Below are positions 16,129 to 22,678 of a stretch of DNA of 22,678 nucleotides, piece by piece; the stretch's first letter is position 1; each line of letters begins with the position of its first letter. The translations under genes and the position numbers were made by a program. The stretch is from Phycisphaerales bacterium UBA4658. Its GTDB lineage: Bacteria; Planctomycetota; Phycisphaerae; Phycisphaerales; UBA1924. Where the stretch lies: assembly GCA_002405485.1 (NCBI GenBank), contig DHLW01000183.1:1-22678 (forward strand), given 5' to 3'. Under the pieces are notes generated by a model. It saw nothing but the letters and a program-made list of their open reading frames with translations, was not told the DNA's origin and searched no databases.

Positions 16129-18372
16129 ATGATTCGTGCACACGTCCGATCATCCACGTTGACACTTGCCGCCGCCCTTGCGCTGGTCGCTGGCTCGACA
16201 AGCGCGTCCGGCCAGTGCGGGGCGATCAAGATGATCGCCTCGACGCCGCAGTCCACGGCCCGGCTCGGTTCGGCCCTCAGCTTCGACGAGATCTCCGGTT
16301 CGCCGCGCGTGCTGGTTGGCGCTCCGGACTATGACCAGGCGCCGTTCCTGGGCAACGGGCGGGTCTACCTCATGGGCCAGATCGCCAATCAGTGGGGGGA
16401 AGTCCTGAGCGTGAGCGATCCGAACCCGGCGAACAGCAACGCCTTCGGGTTCAGCGTCGGCATGAGCGAGCCGTACATCATCGTCGGCGCGCCCGGCTCG
16501 ATGAACAATCGCGGCTTCGCGTACATCTTCGAGCGTCAGGCCAACAGCTACGTGCTGCGTTCGACCTTCAGCTCCAGCGAGCCGGTGCAGCGCGTCGGCG
16601 AGAGCGTGGCGATCGACGGCGACTACGCGATCCTCGGAGCGCCCAACACCGACTTCGGAACCAACACCGACGCGGGACAGGCCTCGATCGTGCGGCGGAG
16701 CGGCGCATCGTGGGTCCAGACGTTCACGATCTTCAACAACAACGCGGGCGGCCTGAATCTCAATCACAACCTCGGCGCCGCCGTCGACATCAAGGGCACC
16801 ATCGCCGTGGCCGGATCCATCGGCACCTGGAGCTTCGCGCACAGCGGCCACGGGTACATCAAGGTCGCCCGGCGCGACGGCGCGGGCGTCTGGGCGGCCG
16901 AGGGCAACGCCTACATCTACCCCACCGTTCTCCGCAGCAACATGAACTTCGGCAAGGCCGTGGCCACCGACGGCACTCGCATCCTCGTCGGCGCGCCCGG
17001 GTACTCGTACTCCACCGGCTCCGGTGATGAGGTGAACGCCAGTTCCGGCGGAGCGGCCTATGTGATGAAGTTCGTCGCTCCCAACTGGGTCGTCGAGCAG
17101 ATGATCCCCGCGCCGATCCCGACCGCGGGCAGCAACTTCGGCGCCAAGGTTGCCATCAACGGGTCGCGGCTCCTGATCACCGAACCCGGCCAGAACGCCG
17201 TGTACGCCTACCGACTGACGGGCGGGACGTGGGTCCTGGACCGCCGATATCGCGACGAGGACACTGCGGCCAACGGATCGTTCGGCTCGAGCATCGACCT
17301 CTCCGCCGACCGGATCTACATCGGCGACGCCAACGACGATCACTCCAGCTCGAACGACGCGGGCGCGGTGTACGTGAAGAACCTCCCGAGCGGGTACTCC
17401 GACTCGTGCGAGGGCGCGATCGCCGTTCAGAGCGGCACCTACGGCGGCTGCACTTCCGAGGCCACGCTCGACGGCGGCTCGACCTGCGGCAACAGCATCA
17501 ACGGCCCCCAGGGCCCCGACGTCTGGTTCAGTTGGACCCCCCGCTGCTCGGGCAACGCCGAGGTGAACACGATCGGTTCGACATTCGACACGGTGCTGAG
17601 CGTGCACCTGGCCTGCCCCGATGAGAACAGTCTGCACAGCGCCGGATGCAACGACGACGCGGTGCCCGGCTCCAGCTCGCACTCGCAGTTGCAGTTCCAG
17701 TACTTCGCGGGCACGCAGTACCTGATCCGTGTCGCCGGATACAACCGGTCGCAGGGCAACTTCACGCTCGCGATCAACGAGTTCCAGACCCCCACCAACG
17801 ATGCCTGCACCAGCGCCCAGAGCGCGTTCAACGGCTCAACGGCCTTCAAGACCTGCAAGGCGACGACCGACGGCCCCACGAACGACACGCCGTTCACGAA
17901 CGACGAAGACATCCGGCTGGACGTCTGGTTCCGATACGTCGCCACCTCCACAGGGTCCGTCAACGTCAACACCTGCGGAACCAACTTCGACACCATCCTC
18001 CAGGTCTATGCCGGAGCGATCTGCCCGATCTCCAACGCCGAGGCCATCGCCCACAATGATGACCTTGCGTCCGTCTGCACCGGCAACACGCTCGGGAGTG
18101 CGCTCGCGTTCAACGCCACCGCCGGCACGACCTACACCCTCCGCGTCGGCGGATACAACGGGCTCAGCGGCCCGAGCTTCGGAAACGGGAATCTCGTGAT
18201 CCAGCCGGCATGCCCCTGCGACATCAACGGCGGCGGCCTGTCGGCGACGGACATCTTCGACTTCCTGAACGCCTGGTTCGCCAGCGCTCCAGCCGCGAAC
18301 ATCAACGGCGGGGCCCTGGACACCACCGACATCTTCGACTTCCTGAACTGCTGGTTCGCCGGTTGCAACTGA
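16129..18372 (+). CDS. Secreted FG-GAP/beta-propeller protein with two PPC-like modules and dockerin-like C-terminus
   Basis: A 747-residue exported protein. The signal peptide is clear: MIRAHVRSS, then a hydrophobic run, then SASGQC (cleavage near residue 28-29). Residues about 30-415 are propeller repeats of the form VLVGAPDYD, IIVGAPGS, AILGAPN, ILVGAPGYS, IYIGDANDD, typical of FG-GAP-like blades. Two related modules follow at about 424-545 and 557-693. They share DVWFxxxA/P, FDTxLxV, CNDD/HNDD and YxxRVxGYNxxxG, resembling bacterial pre-peptidase C-terminal domains, so one is probably a duplicate. The end (about 695-747) is CDINGGGLSATDIFDFLNAW repeated once and finishing FAGC. This is a dockerin-like pair common in Phycisphaerae surface proteins and perhaps used for anchoring or sorting. 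The ATG at 16129 has AGGAG seven bases upstream; a frame open from 16018 would hide the signal peptide. No enzyme domain was seen. Confidence 0.88.
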   Translation: MIRAHVRSSTLTLAAALALVAGSTSASGQCGAIKMIASTPQSTARLGSALSFDEISGSPRVLVGAPDYDQAPFLGNGRVYLMGQIANQWGEVLSVSDPNPANSNAFGFSVGMSEPYIIVGAPGSMNNRGFAYIFERQANSYVLRSTFSSSEPVQRVGESVAIDGDYAILGAPNTDFGTNTDAGQASIVRRSGASWVQTFTIFNNNAGGLNLNHNLGAAVDIKGTIAVAGSIGTWSFAHSGHGYIKVARRDGAGVWAAEGNAYIYPTVLRSNMNFGKAVATDGTRILVGAPGYSYSTGSGDEVNASSGGAAYVMKFVAPNWVVEQMIPAPIPTAGSNFGAKVAINGSRLLITEPGQNAVYAYRLTGGTWVLDRRYRDEDTAANGSFGSSIDLSADRIYIGDANDDHSSSNDAGAVYVKNLPSGYSDSCEGAIAVQSGTYGGCTSEATLDGGSTCGNSINGPQGPDVWFSWTPRCSGNAEVNTIGSTFDTVLSVHLACPDENSLHSAGCNDDAVPGSSSHSQLQFQYFAGTQYLIRVAGYNRSQGNFTLAINEFQTPTNDACTSAQSAFNGSTAFKTCKATTDGPTNDTPFTNDEDIRLDVWFRYVATSTGSVNVNTCGTNFDTILQVYAGAICPISNAEAIAHNDDLASVCTGNTLGSALAFNATAGTTYTLRVGGYNGLSGPSFGNGNLVIQPACPCDINGGGLSATDIFDFLNAWFASAPAANINGGALDTTDIFDFLNCWFAGCN

Positions 18373-18410
18373 CACCGAGAGAACGAGCCAACGGCCCACT
18401 TTCCTGCCTG

Positions 18411-18447
18411 AACCCTCGTCCTCGCTATCGCGGGGTCGAGGGTTTTT
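18411..18447 (+). terminator. Rho-independent terminator of the dockerin-protein gene
   Basis: AACCCTCG (18411-18418) and CCTCGC (18420-18425) pair with GCGGGG (18430-18435) and CGAGGGTT (18437-18444) around a TATC loop. This gives about 14 paired bases with one T-T mismatch and one G-T pair, and runs straight into TTTTT (18443-18447). On the minus strand the T run is missing, so it acts mainly for the plus-strand gene. It lies 39 bases after the stop codon and between two convergent genes. Confidence 0.85.
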
Positions 18448-18474
18448 CGCCTTCAAAAGGTTCCCCGCGGGGCG

Positions 18475-19440
18475 TCAGGACTCGAACAGCGCTTCCACGA
18501 ACGCCTCGGGGTCAAACGGCTCGACATCCTCGGGCGTCTCGCCCACGCCGATGAACTTGACGGGGATGTTCGTCTGGGAGCGGATGGCCACGACGATCCC
18601 GCCCTTGGCCGTCCCGTCGAGCTTGGCAAGGAAGATGCCCGTCACGCCAACGCCCCCCGCGCCCGCATCGGCGCTCAGGGACTTGGAGAACTCGATCGCC
18701 TGGCGGATGGCGTTCTGGCCGGTGGTGGCGTCCAGGACGAGGAGGGTCTCGTGCGGCGCGCCGGGGATCTGCTTGGCGATCACGCCGCGGATCTTGGCAA
18801 GCTGCCGCATGAGCGGATCCTGTGTCTGCAACCTGCCCGCGGTGTCGATGATGAGATAATCCACGCCTCGCGAGATCGCGGCCTTGCAGGCATCGAAGGC
18901 GACGGCGGCGGGGTCGCCCCCCTGCTGGCCCTTGACGACCTCCACGCCCAGCCGCTCGGACCAGATCTCAAGCTGCCGCACCGCGCCTGCGCGGAAGGTG
19001 TCACACGCGGCGAGCAGCACGGTCTTGTTCTGGGAGCGGAGCATCTGGCAGAGCTTGGCGATGCTCGTGGTCTTGCCCGCTCCGTTGATGCCCGTCACGA
19101 GCACCACCGTGGGTCGGGTTCCGGGCGGGGCCTGGCGCAGCGTCCGGTCCTGGGGGGGCCACATGGCCTTGAGCTCGCGCTTCATGTACTCCAGCACGTC
19201 CTCGCCGCGGCTCATCTTGCCGGCGGCGAAGTCGGCCTTGATGCCCGCGATGAGTCTGGTCGTGGCCTCGACGCCGACGTCGCCCTGGATGAGCGCGTGT
19301 TCCAACTCGCGGATGAGCTGCTCGTCGAGCTTCCGCCCAAGCAGCAGCGACTTCAGCCCGGTGGCGCCGGAGACAAGCGCCTCGCGCGTGCGTTCCAGCC
19401 CCTGCTTGAGCTTCCCGATGACCTTGGAGAAAAACGCCAT
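18475..19440 (-). CDS. ftsY: Signal recognition particle receptor FtsY
   Basis: SRP-family GTPase that receives ribosome-SRP complexes at the membrane for co-translational insertion; 321 residues. It has an NG domain only, without the long acidic A region of E. coli FtsY. Residues 1-95 form the N domain, starting with an amphipathic helix (AFFSKVIGKLKQGLERTREA) that likely binds lipid. The G domain shows GINGAGKTT (117-125), DTFRAGA (147-153), DTAGR (199-203), the AKLDGTAKGG segment (272-281) and KFIGVGETPEDVEPFD near the end, all diagnostic for FtsY. It starts 3 bases after the nusB stop in the ribH-nusB-ftsY run. Confidence 0.97.
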   Translation of the reverse strand: MAFFSKVIGKLKQGLERTREALVSGATGLKSLLLGRKLDEQLIRELEHALIQGDVGVEATTRLIAGIKADFAAGKMSRGEDVLEYMKRELKAMWPPQDRTLRQAPPGTRPTVVLVTGINGAGKTTSIAKLCQMLRSQNKTVLLAACDTFRAGAVRQLEIWSERLGVEVVKGQQGGDPAAVAFDACKAAISRGVDYLIIDTAGRLQTQDPLMRQLAKIRGVIAKQIPGAPHETLLVLDATTGQNAIRQAIEFSKSLSADAGAGGVGVTGIFLAKLDGTAKGGIVVAIRSQTNIPVKFIGVGETPEDVEPFDPEAFVEALFES

Positions 19441-19443
19441 GAA

Positions 19444-19974
19444 TCAGCCCGCCCGCTCCTGCGGAGGCTCGGTGGCCTGCGCCTGCTGGATCGCCGTCGC
19501 CGCGTCCGCCTGATCCAGGGGCGTCTCGGAGCCGCCGGCGTCGGCGCTCTCACCGAGCACGGACTTCAGGACTTTGTCGAGCAAACCGTTGATGAACGCC
19601 GGTGACTTCTCGGTGCTGAACGCCTTGGCAAGCTCGACGGCCTCGTTCACGGCGATCTTGGGGTGGGTCTTCCCGCTCACCATCTCGTGATGGGCCAGCC
19701 GGAGGATCGCACGGTCCACCGCCGCCTGCCGGTGCGCGGGCCAGGCGGGTGCATGCTCGGTCATGAACGCGTCGGCGGCCGCTCGGTCCGCGAAGGCCGC
19801 GCTGGCCATCAACAGGGCTTTCTTCCGCTCGCCGTCGGTGAACTTCGCCGACTCGTCCTCGTCATCGGTGAGCACCGCGAGAATGGCCTCACCCTCACCC
19901 GAACCACCCCCTCGGGCGTCGAGCTGATAGAGAATCTGGAACGCCAGACGACGGATGTCCCGTGGTGTTGCCAC
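19444..19974 (-). CDS. nusB: Transcription antitermination protein NusB
   Basis: Binds boxA RNA with S10/NusE in rRNA antitermination complexes; 176 residues. The all-helical NusB pattern is visible: RDIRRLAFQILYQLDARG at the N-terminus, ADAFMTEHAPAWPAHRQAAVDRAILRLAHHEM in the middle, and KIAVNEAVELAKAFSTEKSPAFINGLLDKVLKSV, which is the conserved C-terminal NusB motif. About 30 Ala/Gln/Glu-rich residues follow, longer than in E. coli (139 residues). The GTG start at 19974 shares its G with the ribH stop (TAGTG), so re-initiation after ribH is likely. A G7 run just upstream (plus-strand C 19982-19988) may serve as the SD. The nusB frame is open far into ribH, but that part is a shadow of ribH. 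Confidence 0.93.
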   Translation of the reverse strand: MATPRDIRRLAFQILYQLDARGGGSGEGEAILAVLTDDEDESAKFTDGERKKALLMASAAFADRAAADAFMTEHAPAWPAHRQAAVDRAILRLAHHEMVSGKTHPKIAVNEAVELAKAFSTEKSPAFINGLLDKVLKSVLGESADAGGSETPLDQADAATAIQQAQATEPPQERAG

Positions 19975-20597
19975 TACCGTGCCCCCCCACCAGAGCGGCG
20001 ACCGGTCATCGATCTCACCTTTCCGAGCCCGGCCTTGTCCGGGATCGTTCGCCGGCCGCGACCGAAGCCCGGCCCCGAGGCGCCGGCTCGCGAGCGCTGG
20101 CCGCTCGGCCCGGCCTTCAGGTCCGCGATCGCCTCGAGCGTGTCGAGTACCGCGTCCATGGCCTCCTGCCCCTTGTTCCCGTGCACCCCGCCCGCACGCT
20201 CCTGGGCTTGCTTGGGCGTGTCCACCGTGAGCACCCCGAACGCACAGGGCACGCCGGTCACCAGCGTCACTCCGACCAGCCCCTGGGCCACCGCCGCGGC
20301 GATGTGCTGGTCGTGGCTCGTCTCGCCCTTGATGATGCACCCAAGGGCGACCACGCCCCGGAGTGTCCCGAGGGTCGCCGCGGCGTGGGCGAGCGTCGGC
20401 AACTCATACGCCCCCGGCGCATCGACCACACGCAGGTGCTCCGCCAGGCCGCCCCGACGCACATAGGCCTCGATCGCCCCGGCCAGCAGCTTGTCGGTGA
20501 TGCTCCGGTTGTACCGGCTGACAACGACGGCCACGGGCGGGAGCGGGGAACTCGCTCGCGGGGAGGATCGGCTGGATCGAGCTGCAGTCTGGGCCAT
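19974..20597 (-). CDS. ribH: 6,7-dimethyl-8-ribityllumazine synthase
   Basis: Condenses the ribityl-aminouracil intermediate with 3,4-dihydroxy-2-butanone 4-phosphate, the penultimate step of riboflavin synthesis. The core (about 20-160) shows VVVSRYNRSIT (substrate loop), VDAPGAYELP, the ALGCIIKGETSHDQHIA segment with catalytic-loop histidines, PCAFGVLTVDT and the QERAG...GNKGQEA segment, all typical of RibH. At 207 residues it is longer than usual (about 155). The extra residues 162-207 are a Gly/Arg/Ser-rich, strongly basic tail that is probably disordered. The 19 N-terminal residues are also Ser/Arg-rich. No other riboflavin gene is adjacent; it leads the nusB-ftsY operon, and ribH-nusB linkage is common in bacteria. 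Confidence 0.95.
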   Translation of the reverse strand: MAQTAARSSRSSPRASSPLPPVAVVVSRYNRSITDKLLAGAIEAYVRRGGLAEHLRVVDAPGAYELPTLAHAAATLGTLRGVVALGCIIKGETSHDQHIAAAVAQGLVGVTLVTGVPCAFGVLTVDTPKQAQERAGGVHGNKGQEAMDAVLDTLEAIADLKAGPSGQRSRAGASGPGFGRGRRTIPDKAGLGKVRSMTGRRSGGGAR

Positions 20598-20740
20598 GCG
20601 CGGGCATGGTAGCCGGAGCGCGGGGAACAGGGCCGAATCTCAGAGGGCAAATCGCCTCTGACGACTAGGATCTCCTCCCGCCCGTTTCGACACCCCGTGC
20701 AATCCGCCGCCTGGCCACGTGGTTCTGCGTCCTTTCCTCT
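20598..20740. promoter_or_regulatory. Divergent intergenic region ribH / UbiA-like gene
   Basis: These 143 bases must contain promoters for the ribH operon (minus) and the UbiA-like gene (plus). I see no strong -35/-10 pair and no FMN riboswitch, whose conserved multi-helix core would not fit easily in this length. An AT-poorer pyrimidine-rich stretch (about 20669-20690) is the only compositional feature. Confidence 0.3.
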
Positions 20741-21742
20741 GTGCGTCGCCTGCTCCTGCACATCCTTCCTGCACTGCACCTGACGCGCGTCACGACCGCG
20801 TTCGCCGCGGTCGCCAATGTCTGGTTCATCATCCTGTGGACACGCGCCGAGGCATCCGAACCCAAGACCTCCGCGATCGCGAACCTGCCGCTGTGGGTCC
20901 TGCTCTGCGGGTCGGCGATGAACGCACTGGGGCTGTTCGGGTTCACGACCGCTCTGAATGATGTCCTGGACTGGCGACGGGATCAGACGCTCAATCCGTC
21001 TCGTCCGATTCCCTCCGGCCGCGTCTCTCTCCCCGCGGCGGTCAAGCTCGTTGTGCTGAGCTTCGGGGCCGCGGTGCTGGGCGCCACGGCCCTGGGTATG
21101 CCCGCCGTGCTACTCACGCTGCTCATCGCCGGAGCGATCCTGTTCTTCAACACGGCGGGGAAGTTCATCCCTGGGCTGGGGCTCGTCGTGCTCGGGCTCA
21201 TCTACGCCGGCCAGATGGTCGTCCCCAACCTGCATCTGCGCTTTGTGATCCCCGTCTGGCTGGTCATGACGCACGCGCTTGCCGTTGCCGCGGCGGTGCA
21301 CATCCTGGGTCGCAAGGCCCCGGGGCTCTCCTACCGGGCGGCATTCTTCAGCGTGCTGGGCTGGGCGTTCTGGTCTGCGGTGATGCTCGGCACGGCGTGG
21401 TCTCGCAACTCCACCCCGAACGTCGTTCACGGCGGGGGCGGACTCTGGCCGGAGTTCGTCCCGCTCGGCGCCGCCGTGCTCCCGATCGGGCTCGCCGCCG
21501 CTTTCGCGATGCTCGTGTGGCGGCGCACGCACCTGCTCGGCCGGGGCCCGCGGGTCGCCGAGAAGATCGCCCGTTACGGCGCACTCTGGCTCTCGCTCTA
21601 CGCCGTCGCGTGGATGCTCGGGAGCGGGCACTTCCTCGAAGCCGGCATACTCGGCGTGCTCGCGGGGATCGGGCTCCTGGGCATGACCGTGATTCGTGAA
21701 GTGGTCGCCATCGTCGAGCAACCCCTCGGCTACCGCAGATAA
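20741..21742 (+). CDS. UbiA-superfamily membrane protein (prenyltransferase-like)
   Basis: An integral membrane protein of 333 residues with about eight or nine hydrophobic helices. Motif 1 of the UbiA prenyltransferases is clear: LNDVLDWRRDQTLNPSRP (Asn73, Asp74, Asp77, Asp81, Arg88-Pro89) followed by SGRVS. The second aspartate-rich motif expected later (DxxxD, often as D-x-x-D-x-x-x-D) is not seen: the corresponding loop near 185-196 reads AAVHILGRKAPGLS. It may therefore be a UbiA relative with different chemistry, such as the EboC-like group of UbiA homologues, or may have lost prenyl transfer. The start is uncertain; GTG at 20741 is used because the hydrophobic part begins soon after. 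Confidence 0.75.
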   Translation: MRRLLLHILPALHLTRVTTAFAAVANVWFIILWTRAEASEPKTSAIANLPLWVLLCGSAMNALGLFGFTTALNDVLDWRRDQTLNPSRPIPSGRVSLPAAVKLVVLSFGAAVLGATALGMPAVLLTLLIAGAILFFNTAGKFIPGLGLVVLGLIYAGQMVVPNLHLRFVIPVWLVMTHALAVAAAVHILGRKAPGLSYRAAFFSVLGWAFWSAVMLGTAWSRNSTPNVVHGGGGLWPEFVPLGAAVLPIGLAAAFAMLVWRRTHLLGRGPRVAEKIARYGALWLSLYAVAWMLGSGHFLEAGILGVLAGIGLLGMTVIREVVAIVEQPLGYRR

Positions 21743-22008
21743 AGCCGGCGTGCCGCGGGGCAGACTCTCCCGACCCGCGCCGAGAGGTCCGGCAGGGCTC
21801 TCCGCAGAACACACAACACACCGCCTCCGGCCCTCGTGAAGATCCCGTTCAGGAATCGTGAGGTCTCCGTGATTTCCGACATTGGCGTTCGTTTTCGGTG
21901 CGGGTTGACGGCACACTTCGCCGATCGCGCCGCATCGGGCGGCACGAGCTCGGTCTCGTCGGGTTGGCTGGCTCGGCTTCCCAAGGCCGCTTTCGCAGGG
22001 AACGCGCA
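21743..22008. other. 266-bp intergenic region without a recognised gene
   Basis: No coding sequence, RNA gene or clear terminator was seen. A TTGACG at 21905-21910 has no good -10 partner at 16-18 bases. The SD of the next gene, AGGGA (21997-22001), ends seven bases before its ATG. Confidence 0.5.
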
Positions 22009-22678
22009 ATGACCTTGGACTATCGAACCGTGTTCATCAGCGACACGCATCTCGGCTCGCGCGGGGCCAGAGCCGCGGAGTTGTCGGCGTTCCTCAAGCA
22101 CGTTCGCTGCGAGCGCCTGTACCTCGTTGGCGACGCGATCGACCTCTGGGCGATGCGCTCCAGAGTGCACTGGCCGCCGACGCACAATCACGTCGTCCGG
22201 AGAATCCTGAAGCATGCCAAACGCGGCACGCACGTGGTGTTCATCCCGGGCAACCACGACGACTCCGTCCGCCAGTACGCCGGGCTGGACCTGGGCGGCG
22301 TCCGGATCGCCCTGCGAGCCGTGCATCGCACCGCCGACGGACGCTCGCTGCTGGTCACCCACGGCGATGAGTATGACCTGGTCGTTCAGCACGGGCGCTT
22401 CATCTCGATCCTCGGCGGATGGGCGTACGACCGGCTCGTCATGCTCAACAGGGTCGTCAACCTGCTGCGAACCAGCGTCGGCCTCCGCAAGTGGAGCTTC
22501 AGCCAGGCCATCAAGCTCAAGGTCAAGGGCGCCTGCTCGTTCATGTCCAACTTCGAGCAGGCGCTCCTGAGCGAAGCTCGCCGACGCGGGCTCGACGGCG
22601 TCGTCTGCGGCCACATCCACCAGCCGGCGCTGCGCGAGTCCGACGGGGTGCTCTACGCCAACTGCGGCGACTGGATCG
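22009..22678 (+). CDS. LpxH-like metallophosphoesterase (UDP-2,3-diacylglucosamine diphosphatase family), truncated by window end
   Basis: A calcineurin-like phosphoesterase; 223 codons are visible before the window ends. Metal-binding motifs appear in order: FISDTHLGS (Asp12, His14), YLVGDAIDLW (Asp42), IPGNHDD (Asn82, His83), VTHGDEYD (His118), CGHIHQP (His202, His204) and YANCGDW. This order with the GDxxDLW and HNxVVR segments is that of the LpxH/COG2908 family, which cleaves UDP-diacylglucosamine in lipid A synthesis. Planctomycete members of this broad family are not all proven LpxH, so the substrate is inferred. The ATG at 22009 has AGGGA seven bases upstream. Together with the heptose-type genes at 1-1077 it suggests an LPS-like outer membrane. 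Confidence 0.88.
   Translation, partial: MTLDYRTVFISDTHLGSRGARAAELSAFLKHVRCERLYLVGDAIDLWAMRSRVHWPPTHNHVVRRILKHAKRGTHVVFIPGNHDDSVRQYAGLDLGGVRIALRAVHRTADGRSLLVTHGDEYDLVVQHGRFISILGGWAYDRLVMLNRVVNLLRTSVGLRKWSFSQAIKLKVKGACSFMSNFEQALLSEARRRGLDGVVCGHIHQPALRESDGVLYANCGDWI

Noticed and set aside
19444..20340. 298-codon frame as a long NusB
   Set aside because: The part upstream of 19974 lies in ribH in another frame and has no NusB similarity; the GTG at 19974 begins exactly at the conserved NusB N-terminus.
21743..21800. Terminator after the UbiA-like gene
   Set aside because: A GCGGG/CCCGC pair is present but the loop is long and there is no T tract.
21905..21940. TTGACG as a -35 element before the LpxH-like gene
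   Set aside because: No A/T-rich -10 hexamer lies 16-18 bases downstream.
1..22678. CRISPR array, insertion sequence, prophage or tRNA attachment site
   Set aside because: No regularly spaced long repeats, transposase, integrase or tRNA sequence was seen.

Overview
The window is high-GC bacterial DNA that looks chromosomal and mostly core. The best fit is a planctomycete of the class Phycisphaerae or a close relative. The evidence is an ECF sigma factor of the long, HTH-rich planctomycete type, a Ser/Thr kinase fused to WD40 repeats, and a secreted beta-propeller protein ending in a dockerin-like Cys...FDFLN...GC tail. This placement is inferred from protein style, not from a database search.

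Layout. 1-1077 (minus): a heptose phosphatase-like HAD enzyme and the start of a family 9 glycosyltransferase, overlapping by ATGA, with a G-rich tract at the window edge. 1182-2336 (plus): a membrane di-iron desaturase. 2333-2548 (minus): an isolated C-terminal piece of an ECF-like sigma factor. 2549-3109: a gene-free stretch with a candidate promoter and several hairpins, reading into rny (RNase Y, 3110-4756, plus).

4766-14649 (minus): four co-directional genes with gaps of 40, 48 and 40 bp. In transcription order they are a WD40 Ser/Thr kinase, a eukaryotic-type (GT3) glycogen synthase, a cysteine-desulfurase-like aminotransferase and polA. Divergent from the kinase is a small single-domain globin (14830-15309, plus). 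It converges on and overlaps an ECF sigma factor gene (15306-15977, minus). The kinase-globin intergenic region carries regularly spaced TCCCT/AGGGA elements. 16129-18372 (plus): the secreted propeller/dockerin protein, with a strong intrinsic terminator. 18475-20597 (minus): ribH-nusB-ftsY, a tight operon whose ribH stop and nusB start share one base. 20741-21742 (plus): a UbiA-like membrane protein. 22009-22678 (plus): an LpxH-like metallophosphoesterase cut by the window end.

How they work together. Housekeeping functions (RNA decay, DNA repair synthesis, riboflavin, antitermination, protein targeting, envelope sugars and lipid A-like chemistry) surround one distinctive block at about 9.2-16 kb. 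There, a sigma factor, a globin and a membrane-anchored kinase lie next to a glycogen synthase whose family is controlled by Ser/Thr phosphorylation and glucose-6-phosphate in fungi and animals. That block is the best candidate here for an undescribed regulatory system; the functional link is a hypothesis. No tRNA, rRNA, CRISPR array, insertion sequence or prophage was recognised.
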